Of a stretch of 64,000 bases of DNA, positions 1-8,195 are shown in pieces. The stretch lies in contig CP065366.1 of assembly GCA_023206055.1 (NCBI GenBank), positions 620,001 to 684,000 on the forward strand, written 5' to 3'. The DNA comes from Vibrio cyclitrophicus. Lineage in GTDB: Bacteria > Pseudomonadota > Gammaproteobacteria > Enterobacterales > Vibrionaceae. The notes under the pieces were generated by a model. The model was not told the DNA's origin. It saw nothing but the letters and a program-made list of their open reading frames with translations, and searched no databases. How positions within the stretch are numbered: the first letter of the stretch is position 1; the number at the start of each line of letters is the position of its first letter. Position numbers and translations under genes: made by a program.

Positions 1-2267
1 TTGCAGCGAAGCTGGCTGTTGGTTTTACGCTAGACGAACTAATGAATGACATCACTGGCGGCGCAACGCCAGCTTCATTCGAACCAACAATCGACTACGT
101 AGTAACTAAGATTCCTCGTTTTAACTTCGAGAAGTTTGCTGGTGCTAACGACCGTCTAACGACGCAAATGAAGTCGGTTGGTGAAGTTATGGCTATCGGC
201 CGTAACCAACAAGAATCTCTACAGAAAGCACTTCGCGGTCTAGAAGTTGGCGCAACTGGTTTTGACGAAATGGTCGACCTAGATGCACCTGACGCTCTAA
301 CGACGATTCGCCATGAGCTTAAAGAAGCCGGTTCTGACCGTATTTGGTACATCGCAGACGCTTTCCGTGCTGGTATGTCAGTTGATGGTGTATTCAACCT
401 AACGCAAATTGACCGCTGGTTCCTAGTTCAAATCGAAGACATCGTAAAACTAGAGCAAGAACTTAAAGCGAAAGGCTTTGCTGGTCTGAATAAAGACGAG
501 CTAATGAAGCTTAAGCGTAAAGGTTTTGCTGATGCTCGCCTGTCTAAGATTCTAGGTGTGGCAGAAAGTGAAATTCGTCGTCTACGTGACCAATACGATA
601 TTCACCCAGTCTACAAGCGTGTAGATACGTGTGCGGCTGAGTTCTCTTCTGATACGGCTTACATGTACTCATCTTACGATGACGAATGTGAATCGAACCC
701 AACAGACAAAGATAAAATCATGATCTTAGGCGGCGGTCCAAACCGTATCGGCCAAGGTATTGAATTCGATTACTGTTGTGTACATGCATCTCTAGCATTA
801 CGTGAAGATGGCTACGAAACAATCATGGTTAACTGTAACCCTGAGACAGTTTCGACAGACTACGATACGTCTGACCGTTTGTACTTTGAACCAGTAACTC
901 TGGAAGACGTACTAGCAATCGTTCGTGTTGAGAAGCCAAAAGGCGTTATCGTTCAGTACGGTGGTCAAACACCACTGAAACTGGCTCGTGAGCTTGAAGC
1001 TGCTGGCGTACCAATCATTGGTACTAGCCCAGACGCAATCGACCGTGCAGAAGACCGTGAGCGTTTCCAAGTTGCTGTTGACCGTCTTGGTCTTCTACAG
1101 CCAGAAAACGCGACAGTAACAACAATGGAGCAAGCGGTAGAGAAATCTCGCGAAATCGGCTTCCCACTGGTTGTTCGTCCTTCTTATGTTCTTGGTGGTC
1201 GTGCGATGGAAATCGTATACGACGAGCAAGACTTACGTCGCTACTTCAACGAAGCTGTCAGTGTTTCAAACGAATCTCCAGTACTACTTGATAGCTTCCT
1301 AGACGACGCTGTTGAAGTAGACGTTGATGCGATTTGTGACGGTGAGCGCGTTGTTATTGCGGGTATCATGGAGCACATCGAGCAAGCGGGTGTTCACTCA
1401 GGTGACTCAGCATGTTCTCTTCCTGCTTACACGTTAAGCCAAGAAATCCAAGACGTAATGCGTGAGCAAGTTGAAAAGCTAGCGTTCGAGTTGGGTGTTC
1501 GTGGTCTAATGAATACGCAGTTTGCTGTTAAGAACAACGAAGTGTACCTAATCGAGGTTAACCCTCGTGCAGCACGTACAGTACCGTTCGTGTCGAAAGC
1601 AACAGGCGCAGCAGTTGCTAAGATTGCAGCACGTGTTATGGCGGGTCAATCGCTAGAGTCTCAAGGCTTTACGAAAGAAATCATCCCACCTTACTACTCA
1701 GTGAAAGAAGTTGTTCTTCCGTTCAACAAATTCCCTGGTGTAGACCCACTATTAGGCCCAGAAATGCGCTCTACTGGTGAAGTTATGGGTGTTGGTGCAA
1801 CGTTTGCTGAAGCATACTCTAAAGCTGAATTGGGTTGTGGCAACATCTACCCAGAAGGCGGCCGTGCACTTCTTTCTGTTCGCGAAGGCGACAAAGAGCG
1901 CGTTGTTGACCTAGCATCTAAGCTATCTAAGCTTGGTTACCAGCTAGACGCAACACACGGCACTGCAGTTATCCTTGGCGAAGCGGGCATCAATCCACGT
2001 CTAGTGAACAAGGTACACGAAGGTCGTCCTCACATTCTTGACCGTATCAAGAACAACGAGTACACGTACATCGTGAACACTGCAGCTGGCCGTCAAGCGA
2101 TTGAAGATTCAAAAGTTCTTCGTCGTGGTGCACTTGCTGAGAAAGTTAACTACACGACGACGCTAAACGCTGCATTCGCGACTTGTATGGCGCACACTGC
2201 AGACGCGAAAACGTCAGTAACTTCAGTTCAAGAGCTACACGCTCAGGTTAAAGCTTCTCAAGCTTAA
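1..2267 (+). CDS. carB: Carbamoyl-phosphate synthase large subunit, 3' part
   Basis: Large subunit of carbamoyl-phosphate synthase, which makes carbamoyl phosphate from bicarbonate, ATP and ammonia (delivered by CarA) for pyrimidine and arginine synthesis in the cytosol. The gene enters from the left edge: the frame is open from base 3, so the ATG at 42 is internal and about 755 of the usual ~1075 residues are present. Visible are the oligomerisation region, the second ATP-grasp domain with the metal-binding stretch IEVNPRAARTVPFVSKATG, and a C-terminal MGS-like allosteric domain (ALLSVREGDKERVVDLASKL). Codons are typical of a highly expressed Vibrio gene. A strong terminator follows 43 bp after the stop. 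Identity is certain; only the start is missing. Confidence 0.97.
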   Translation, partial: AAKLAVGFTLDELMNDITGGATPASFEPTIDYVVTKIPRFNFEKFAGANDRLTTQMKSVGEVMAIGRNQQESLQKALRGLEVGATGFDEMVDLDAPDALTTIRHELKEAGSDRIWYIADAFRAGMSVDGVFNLTQIDRWFLVQIEDIVKLEQELKAKGFAGLNKDELMKLKRKGFADARLSKILGVAESEIRRLRDQYDIHPVYKRVDTCAAEFSSDTAYMYSSYDDECESNPTDKDKIMILGGGPNRIGQGIEFDYCCVHASLALREDGYETIMVNCNPETVSTDYDTSDRLYFEPVTLEDVLAIVRVEKPKGVIVQYGGQTPLKLARELEAAGVPIIGTSPDAIDRAEDRERFQVAVDRLGLLQPENATVTTMEQAVEKSREIGFPLVVRPSYVLGGRAMEIVYDEQDLRRYFNEAVSVSNESPVLLDSFLDDAVEVDVDAICDGERVVIAGIMEHIEQAGVHSGDSACSLPAYTLSQEIQDVMREQVEKLAFELGVRGLMNTQFAVKNNEVYLIEVNPRAARTVPFVSKATGAAVAKIAARVMAGQSLESQGFTKEIIPPYYSVKEVVLPFNKFPGVDPLLGPEMRSTGEVMGVGATFAEAYSKAELGCGNIYPEGGRALLSVREGDKERVVDLASKLSKLGYQLDATHGTAVILGEAGINPRLVNKVHEGRPHILDRIKNNEYTYIVNTAAGRQAIEDSKVLRRGALAEKVNYTTTLNAAFATCMAHTADAKTSVTSVQELHAQVKASQA

Positions 2268-2310
2268 TCGCCTAAAGTGTATCGCTGATAAGCGGATATA
2301 AATGCTCAAA

Positions 2311-2337
2311 GCCCACTCCCTTCGGAGTGGGCTTTTT
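2311..2337 (+). terminator. Rho-independent terminator after carB
   Basis: GC-rich hairpin GCCCACTCC-ttc-GGAGTGGGC followed by six T residues, 43 bp after the carB stop. Confidence 0.93.
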
Positions 2338-2464
2338 TATGTCTGTTATTCCGCGGTAACTTAATGATGAATATTTGGAATAGGTTAGAATCTTGTGTTT
2401 CGTTATTGCTCGTCTGCCGTGAGTGGTAACTTGTCGCTACACAGGACTTTAAGGCGTTGGGTAT

Positions 2465-3244
2465 ATGGAAATCACTCTAGAAATATTGGCTATCTTGTTT
2501 GTTGTTGCAACGGCAGCAGGCTTTATTGATGCAATGGCTGGCGGCGGTGGATTGTTGACTCTACCTGCATTGCTAGCGGCCGGAGTGCCACCAACGCAAG
2601 CACTGGCAACCAACAAACTTCAAAGCTCATTTGGTAGTTTTTCTGCCAGTTGGTATTTCGTTCGCAACGGCATCGTTAGTATTAAAGAGATGCGCCTCGC
2701 GATCTTTTGTACTTTTATTGGCTCTGCAATTGGCGCCGAATTAGTTCAGCACATTGATGCGAGTTTACTGACTAGTGTTATCCCACTGCTGCTTATCGCT
2801 ATCTCTCTCTATTTCCTGTTGGCACCGCAAACTAGAGCATCTGAAGGAAAACAGAAGATCTCTGAAGCGATGTTTGCTCTGTGTATTGGTGGCGGCGTGG
2901 GTTTCTATGATGGCTTTTTTGGCCCAGGAACAGGTTCTATTTTCACCGTTTGTTTTGTCGCTATCGGCCATTTCTCTTTAGTGGATGCAACGGCACGCAC
3001 CAAGATACTTAACTTCACATCGAATATAGCCGCATTGATCTTCTTTATTTTGGCTGGCTTGCCAATTTGGGAATTAGGGTTAGTGATGGCAGTTGGTGGC
3101 TTCATGGGCGCTCAGCTTGGCGCTAAAGTGGTGGTGACAAAAGGGCAGAAATGGATTCGCCCTCTTGTGATCGTGATGTCGATGCTAATGGCGTCTAAAC
3201 TGCTTTGGGAACAGCATCAACAATGGATTCTATCAGTGTTTTAA
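2465..3244 (+). CDS. yfcA: TSUP-family membrane permease (YfcA-like)
   Basis: Predicted inner-membrane transporter of the TSUP (TauE/SafE) family; these proteins move small anions such as sulfonates or sulfite, but this member's substrate is unknown. The 259-residue protein is almost entirely hydrophobic with about eight membrane segments. It has the family's N-terminal repeat (GFIDAMAGGGGLLTLPALL, then TNKLQSSFGSFSASW) and its second half-repeat (GGGVGFYDGFFGPGTGS). The ATG at 2465 follows a purine-rich stretch and matches the expected N-terminus. The last 50 bases overlap the end of the convergent LysR gene. The family call is firm; the symbol rests on resemblance to E. coli YfcA. Confidence 0.88.
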   Translation: MEITLEILAILFVVATAAGFIDAMAGGGGLLTLPALLAAGVPPTQALATNKLQSSFGSFSASWYFVRNGIVSIKEMRLAIFCTFIGSAIGAELVQHIDASLLTSVIPLLLIAISLYFLLAPQTRASEGKQKISEAMFALCIGGGVGFYDGFFGPGTGSIFTVCFVAIGHFSLVDATARTKILNFTSNIAALIFFILAGLPIWELGLVMAVGGFMGAQLGAKVVVTKGQKWIRPLVIVMSMLMASKLLWEQHQQWILSVF

Positions 3245-4040
3245 CTCGTGGAGACTGATAGCTATTTGGTCTGACACAGATATGAATCGGCCGAATCAAG
3301 CCTGCTAATTCGGTGAAGCTATACAGATATTGAGACTCAATATTGAGTGTTTTTACGATAGAAAGCGGGATCAACGCAGGCCCAGTCCCGCCCAATGCAA
3401 GTTGCGCCGCTGCGGTGTAGGCATCCATCTCCATCAAGGGCTTGATACCAAACTTCTCTAATACAGAAAGTTGATAAGAGTTCGCGGGGTTGGTCATATC
3501 GTTGGTAATCACCAGTGGAGGAAGCTCCGTTAGCGGTAGCTTACTCACTATGTAAAACGGCTCATCAAACAGGTGGAAGGTCATCAACCCATGATGCGGT
3601 GGCAATAAGCCAGCACACAGCCCCAAGGTCGCCTTGCCAGACTGCACTCGCTCTATGATTCTCGGCGTGTGGTTGGTGGTAATGGTGATGTATTTATCTT
3701 GCTGGATAAATTGGCCCATCATCTCACCTAAATAACCGGCTATCAGAGACTTAGAGCTGTCTAGGGTGATGAGAGTGGTATCTTCCAATTCTTGCTGTTC
3801 ATAAATAAGCCCGCGAAGTTCGTTGAATGTAGGGCCAATACTCTCGATTAATGCAATCGCATCTGGCGTGAGTTTTATCTGTCGGCCACTCGGTTCAATG
3901 AGCTTTTTACCTAGCTTCTTTTCTAAATTCGCAATCCGTTTGCTGACCGCTGATTGGCTGATATAAAGCAAACTGCCTGTGCGGCTCATGGTCTTTGCTT
4001 TACTCAATACCAGTAGAGTTTCGATTCCTTCGAGTAGCAT
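3195..4040 (-). CDS. LysR-family transcriptional regulator
   Basis: DNA-binding regulator of 281 aa, normal for the LysR family. The N-terminal winged helix-turn-helix lies at about residues 3-60 (AKTMSRTGSLLYISQSAVSKRIANLEKKLG). A periplasmic-binding-protein-like effector domain follows from about residue 88. Its targets cannot be read from the sequence. The gene is convergent with yfcA and their 3' ends overlap by 50 bp, so yfcA is not an obvious divergent target. No strong ribosome-binding site is seen before the ATG. Confidence 0.9.
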   Translation of the reverse strand: MLLEGIETLLVLSKAKTMSRTGSLLYISQSAVSKRIANLEKKLGKKLIEPSGRQIKLTPDAIALIESIGPTFNELRGLIYEQQELEDTTLITLDSSKSLIAGYLGEMMGQFIQQDKYITITTNHTPRIIERVQSGKATLGLCAGLLPPHHGLMTFHLFDEPFYIVSKLPLTELPPLVITNDMTNPANSYQLSVLEKFGIKPLMEMDAYTAAAQLALGGTGPALIPLSIVKTLNIESQYLYSFTELAGLIRPIHICVRPNSYQSPRVKTLIESIVDAVPKAV

Positions 4041-4204
4041 TGGGTTATATTCATGAAAGTTGGGAATGATTAAACCAAGTTACCTCAAACACTCTTCATT
4101 CTCTAGATTTGAAGCGAAAGGTTTGAACTCAGTTAGGTATTTTAAATTAAGAACGTAAAGTGTCACAAAAGATCATAAGAATGGATTGGAGAGTGAACCG
4201 GATT

Positions 4205-4227
4205 AAAAAAGGCTCCGTTGCGGAGCC
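4205..4227 (-). terminator. Terminator after yadS
   Basis: Read on the minus strand: hairpin GGCTCCG-caa-CGGAGCC followed by six T residues, 20 bp after the yadS stop. Confidence 0.9.
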
Positions 4228-4246
4228 TTCAATTTGTACCGATGGC

Positions 4247-4864
4247 CTATTTGATAGCAAAGGTTGGCAATGATAAATGCCAACGAATGGCGCCAAGCCT
4301 GATCAATAGTGTTGAGAACACGCCGGCCAAAAATGCAGTTTCTGAGTCGTGTCCCATGCTGATCGCTATAGTATGGAAAGCGCCACCAATGATACAAGCA
4401 GTCGCGTAGACTTCACTTCTTAGGATCATTGGGACCTCACGAGCAAGTACGTCACGGATAATGCCGCCACCACAGCCTGTGATCACACCCATGATAATAG
4501 CAACCAATGCAGAGTCTTGATAAATCAGTGCTTTCTCGACACCAATGCCAACAAATACCGCTAAGCCGATCGCATCACATACTGGAAGGATCCACCAAGC
4601 CAAACGCTTTGGGCGTCTTACTATAATCATGGTCAGCAAACAGGTGGTGATGATGACCCAAAGGTAGGTGGTATCGGTGATCCAAAATACGGGAGTTGCA
4701 CCTAATGCCATGTCACGAATAGTGCCGCCGCCAATCGCGGTTACACTGCCTAGTACGGCGACGCCAAAGGGATCCATCTTAAGACGGCCTGCGACAAATA
4801 CGCCTGAGACGGCAAAGATGGCAGTGCCAAATAAATCGATAATATAAAGCAGCATGGAGTCCAT
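4247..4864 (-). CDS. yadS: TRIC cation channel family inner-membrane protein (YadS-like)
   Basis: A 205-aa membrane protein of the UPF0126/TRIC family (bacterial homologues of trimeric intracellular cation channels). It is two tandem three-helix repeats plus a final helix. Each repeat carries the glycine-rich signature: GSVTAIGGGTIRDMALG near residue 40 and GVITGCGGGIIRDVLAREVP near residue 125. It lies downstream of btuF with a 74-bp gap. E. coli has the same order mtn-btuF-yadS, which supports the symbol. The physiological ion is not established from sequence. The start could also be the ATG three codons further in. Confidence 0.88.
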   Translation of the reverse strand: MDSMLLYIIDLFGTAIFAVSGVFVAGRLKMDPFGVAVLGSVTAIGGGTIRDMALGATPVFWITDTTYLWVIITTCLLTMIIVRRPKRLAWWILPVCDAIGLAVFVGIGVEKALIYQDSALVAIIMGVITGCGGGIIRDVLAREVPMILRSEVYATACIIGGAFHTIAISMGHDSETAFLAGVFSTLLIRLGAIRWHLSLPTFAIK

Positions 4865-4938
4865 GATACTGGTGCTCTTATAGTTAAAATTGTAGGGATA
4901 GGTCGGTGGCGAATTGTACGAAAAAATGCAGCAAATAG

Positions 4939-5808
4939 TTAGTGATTTTGCCTAGCTCTATCGAAGAAATCGCACACTTGTTGGATCGCTTTCAAAGTTC
5001 TCGTTGTCGGGCGATTAATCCAGTCAGAATTGAGGGACCAAATCTGATTTTGAGCGACAGCTGGGATCTCATCTTCCCATGTTTGCCACATGGTTCCATT
5101 CTCAATCGCGTGCTGAGATGTGAAGATAACTTGCGGTTTTCTTAAGACAACTTGTTCAATTCCAACTTGCGGATAAGGGGATGCGCTGTCTTCAAAAATA
5201 TTGTGCCCACCACAAAACTCAAACACCTCACTTGGCCAGTGCCCTTGAGCAACAGTGATGATAGGCTTCTCACTGAGTTGGTAGAAGTAGTTTACTGGTT
5301 CGGCATCTTTGTATTTTATTCTCAACGCCTTGAGCTGCTCTTTGTATTTCTGAGCGTTATTTTCGCCAATGCTTGGATCGCTAGCGTATTGGCTCAGTTG
5401 TTCAATATTGGTTGCGATACTGTCTAGGCTTTTGGTCTTGGAGTAGTAAATATTAAAACCAAATTGCTCCAGTTTCGCGAGTTCTCTGGGCGGGTTTCCC
5501 GCTGGCCACGCAAGAATCAAATCAGGCTGAAGTGCGATGATCTTCTCAACCTTGATGCCTTGATAATTCGCAACCTTCTCAAGCTGTTCAGCCTGTGGTG
5601 GATAATCACTTCGTTCACTTACGGCGACAAGGTTGTCGCCCAAACCTGCGCTGTAGGCGAGCTCAGTGGCATGAGGAGCAAGGCTGACCACGCGTTGAGC
5701 CGGCTGTACTTGTTCTTGAGTTAGTGGTGCTTCTTCTGCAAATGATAAAGGTAGCCATAAGCTGGAAGACAAAGTAGTAAGGCTTGTAACAAGTGCTGAA
5801 GGTTTCAC
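4939..5808 (-). CDS. btuF: Vitamin B12 periplasmic binding protein
   Basis: Periplasmic cobalamin-binding protein that delivers B12 to the BtuCD importer. I start it at a GTG (5806-5808) rather than at the longer ATG (5877). The GTG sits one base after the cbiB stop, has an AAGGGA ribosome-binding site, and opens a good signal peptide (VKPSALVTSLTTLSSSLWLPLSFAEE). The mature part has the helical-backbone fold: RVVSLAPHATELAYSAGLGD, then YPPQAEQLEKVANYQGIKVEKI, then a second lobe with WPSEVFEFCGGHN. That gives 289 aa, close to the family norm. It is co-transcribed with mtnN and cbiB. Confidence 0.9.
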   Translation of the reverse strand: MKPSALVTSLTTLSSSLWLPLSFAEEAPLTQEQVQPAQRVVSLAPHATELAYSAGLGDNLVAVSERSDYPPQAEQLEKVANYQGIKVEKIIALQPDLILAWPAGNPPRELAKLEQFGFNIYYSKTKSLDSIATNIEQLSQYASDPSIGENNAQKYKEQLKALRIKYKDAEPVNYFYQLSEKPIITVAQGHWPSEVFEFCGGHNIFEDSASPYPQVGIEQVVLRKPQVIFTSQHAIENGTMWQTWEDEIPAVAQNQIWSLNSDWINRPTTRTLKAIQQVCDFFDRARQNH

Positions 5809-5809
5809 T

Positions 5810-6763
5810 CTAAATCCCTTGGTGAATAAATAGTAAGGCGAGGCTTTGTAAAAATATCCAGATAGCGATGCGACCAAATAGTAGTTTCTGAACCTGAGAC
5901 AGATGCAGAGCTGACGGTGCGACTCTTCCGCCTAATTTCGCGCGAATGGCTTTGGTGTTGTCGTAAATCGCAGGGCCACCTAATGATAACTCCAGCTTGT
6001 TGCCAACGGCCGTTATTAACCAGGCTGGGCCGGGCAGTGGCCAAGAGCGGCTTTGGATTAACATCATCTTAAATGTATGCGTTGCTTTATCACCACATAC
6101 GATCATCAAGGCAAATAAACGCATCGGTATAAATTCTAGGATAGCGACGATCTTGATTGCCGTTGAGCCAAAAGGAGAGAACTGCTTACGGCTTGGTGAC
6201 CAAGCTCGAGCTAACTCGACAATCAGGCGATACATCAATGCGGCGATACCACCACCGATGGCGTACCAGAACAGCACACAAACCACGTTACGAGCGTAGC
6301 CCATGATGATGGTTTCTGTGGCGGCTTTGCCTAGGCCAAGTGATGAAAGTGATTCGGTCTGACGATTGACAATTGGAGCCAGTAACTGACGAGCGGCGGC
6401 TTTATCTTCTCGACCAAGTGCTTTGATCAACTGATTAGCCAGCTTTTCATTATTACGCCAATCAATCGCGAGTAATAACAGCGCCAACTCAAATAGCTGA
6501 GATTGCCAAACCAAAGGCTGTAAGGCCAACAGAATAACCAGAGTCGGCAGCACCATTAATCCCCAGGCTAATGTGCCTGAGATTAAGCTTTGGGAATAGT
6601 TTTGGTTGTTATTAACCTTGCTTGCTAAAAGCTCAGCAAACTTATGCCATAAGGTCGTGGGGTGTGCGGCATGGGGGATAGGTAAAATTAAATGAAAAAG
6701 CAGTGCTCCCCACATCACAAGGAGCACGCCATTTGCAAATACCTGATCAAACAGTGTTTGCAT
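5810..6763 (-). CDS. cbiB: Adenosylcobinamide-phosphate synthase, CbiB/CobD family
   Basis: Inner-membrane enzyme that attaches aminopropanol (phosphate) to adenosylcobyric acid late in cobalamin synthesis and salvage. The 317-aa length fits the family. It has several hydrophobic helices and the family stretches LLLLAIDWRNNEKLANQLI, ESLSSLGLGKAATETIIMGYARN and NKLELSLGGPAIYD. It lies 10 bp after mtnN, and its stop is followed one base later by the btuF start, so the three genes form one operon. Placement between mtnN and btuF suggests B12 salvage coupled to uptake. Confidence 0.88.
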   Translation of the reverse strand: MQTLFDQVFANGVLLVMWGALLFHLILPIPHAAHPTTLWHKFAELLASKVNNNQNYSQSLISGTLAWGLMVLPTLVILLALQPLVWQSQLFELALLLLAIDWRNNEKLANQLIKALGREDKAAARQLLAPIVNRQTESLSSLGLGKAATETIIMGYARNVVCVLFWYAIGGGIAALMYRLIVELARAWSPSRKQFSPFGSTAIKIVAILEFIPMRLFALMIVCGDKATHTFKMMLIQSRSWPLPGPAWLITAVGNKLELSLGGPAIYDNTKAIRAKLGGRVAPSALHLSQVQKLLFGRIAIWIFLQSLALLFIHQGI

Positions 6764-6773
6764 GTCTAGTCGC

Positions 6774-7469
6774 TTACTTTAGTAGGGCAACCATCTTGAT
6801 AACCATTTCAGAAGAGCTTTGTGCCGCTAGTGGCAGGAACTCTTCGAAGCTCATTGGTGATTCTTTGTCTGCAACGTCAGAGATTGCACGAACAACCACG
6901 AATGGTACTTGGAATTGGTGACAAGCTTGAGCGATAGCCGATGCTTCCATCTCTACAGCAACCACTGATGGGAAATGCTTACGGATGAACTCTTGGCGTT
7001 CAGCGGTACAAACAAATGCGTCGCCAGTACAGATAAGGCCACGAACAGCGTGCTTATCTTCCATTTGAGATAGCGCTTGTTCAGCAACTTGCATCAGTTT
7101 GTCGTCAGCTTTGAATGCTGCAGGTTGACCTGCCATTTGACCGATTTCGTAACCGAAAGCCGTAACGTCTGCATCGTGGTGACGAACTTCAGTCGAGATA
7201 ACCACATCGCCAAGGTTAAGTGTTGAGTCAAAACCGCCAGCTGAGCCCGTGTTTAGAACGACATCTGGTTGGTATTCGCTTAGTAGGATTGAAGTACCAA
7301 CAGCCGCTGCTACTTTACCAATGCCAGATTGAAGCAAAACAACGTCAACACCATTTAGCTGACCAGAGAAAAAGGTACAACCGCCTTTATTAACTTCAGT
7401 AATGTCTGAAATTGCTGCTTTTAGGATCGCAACTTCTTGCTCCATTGCGCCAATGATGCCGATTTTCAT
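6774..7469 (-). CDS. mtnN: 5'-methylthioadenosine/S-adenosylhomocysteine nucleosidase
   Basis: Cytosolic nucleosidase that cleaves MTA, SAH and 5'-deoxyadenosine to adenine plus the ribosyl product. It feeds methionine recycling and, through SRH, AI-2 synthesis. The 231-aa length is typical. Motifs are MKIGIIGAMEQEV (catalytic Glu near residue 12), TGSAGGF, VAVEMEASAIAQ (substrate Glu) and VRAISDVAD (catalytic Asp). It is the first gene of the mtnN-cbiB-btuF operon. Confidence 0.96.
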   Translation of the reverse strand: MKIGIIGAMEQEVAILKAAISDITEVNKGGCTFFSGQLNGVDVVLLQSGIGKVAAAVGTSILLSEYQPDVVLNTGSAGGFDSTLNLGDVVISTEVRHHDADVTAFGYEIGQMAGQPAAFKADDKLMQVAEQALSQMEDKHAVRGLICTGDAFVCTAERQEFIRKHFPSVVAVEMEASAIAQACHQFQVPFVVVRAISDVADKESPMSFEEFLPLAAQSSSEMVIKMVALLK

Positions 7470-7596
7470 GTGTAGTCTCTTAATAAAAATTATTTAAACA
7501 GTAGAGCGAAATTGTAGCATGGAAGAGAAGTGTCGAGCGACTGCCCAGAAGCACTTCTCATCCGAATACAGACGATTTATCTTTGTATTCTTTTAT

Positions 7597-8025
7597 CTAT
7601 TTGATTAAGCCTTCGCTTTTCAAGCTAGCACGAAGTTGTTCAGCACGTTTTCGGTTTACGCCAAAGTCAGAATGGCCAGTGCGAGACTCTGAACGCACGA
7701 TCAGTTTGCCATCAGTGATCTTAAGCTCTAAGTCATCGACAAAGCGCATGATACGCGAGGTACATTCAACACGTAGGTAGTCTTCCGTTTTACTGGCTGT
7801 TTTTGCGCCCGGTAAGGTCAGCGCAACCTGCTCAATCGCATCTAAGTTTGCTGAATCTGATAGCTCAAATGCGGCCAATGCATGCTGTTCACGGTCATCT
7901 TGAGTTGAAACGCAGTTTGGTTTGTCTCCACAAGGTGATGAAGTTCTGTCTTTCATGTCCGTGATTCCTTGGCTGCAAGCGGTTAGAGTTAAAAGAGATA
8001 GAGAAAGGAGAGCGGCTTTTTTCAT
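7597..8025 (-). CDS. DUF1499 family lipoprotein
   Basis: A 142-aa predicted lipoprotein. The signal peptide MKKAALLSLSLLTLTAC ends in a lipobox with Cys at residue 17. The rest matches the DUF1499 family: SSPCGDKPNCVSTQ at the start, YLRVECTSRIMRFVDDLEL in the middle, and IVRSESRTGHSDFGVNRKRAE near the end. Its function is not known. It is flanked by intergenic regions and looks like a single-gene unit on the minus strand. Confidence 0.85.
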   Translation of the reverse strand: MKKAALLSLSLLTLTACSQGITDMKDRTSSPCGDKPNCVSTQDDREQHALAAFELSDSANLDAIEQVALTLPGAKTASKTEDYLRVECTSRIMRFVDDLELKITDGKLIVRSESRTGHSDFGVNRKRAEQLRASLKSEGLIK

Positions 8026-8132
8026 AGTGTTTCCTATGGCTTGTTTTTAATTCTAATTGTAGTTATCGGTATTGGCTTATTTGTAATTGTTTTACGTATT
8101 TTCGTGATGCTTGTGATAAACGAATCTAATTC

Positions 8133-8162
8133 AAAAAAGGATCCATAGTTGGATCCTTTTTT
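8133..8162. terminator. Bidirectional terminator downstream of gltD (first cluster)
   Basis: Hairpin AAAAGGATCCA-tagt-TGGATCCTTTT with A/T runs on both sides, 34 bp past the gltD stop. It separates the glt operon from the DUF1499 gene. Confidence 0.88.
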
Positions 8163-8195
8163 ATAGTAACGAACTGAGTAATAAAGGAAACCCAA

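Noticed and set aside
2775..2981. Frames inside yfcA on both strands
   Set aside because: Shadows of a clear membrane-protein gene.
5997..6299. 100-codon plus-strand frame inside cbiB
   Set aside because: Antisense shadow of cbiB with no SD or domain pattern.
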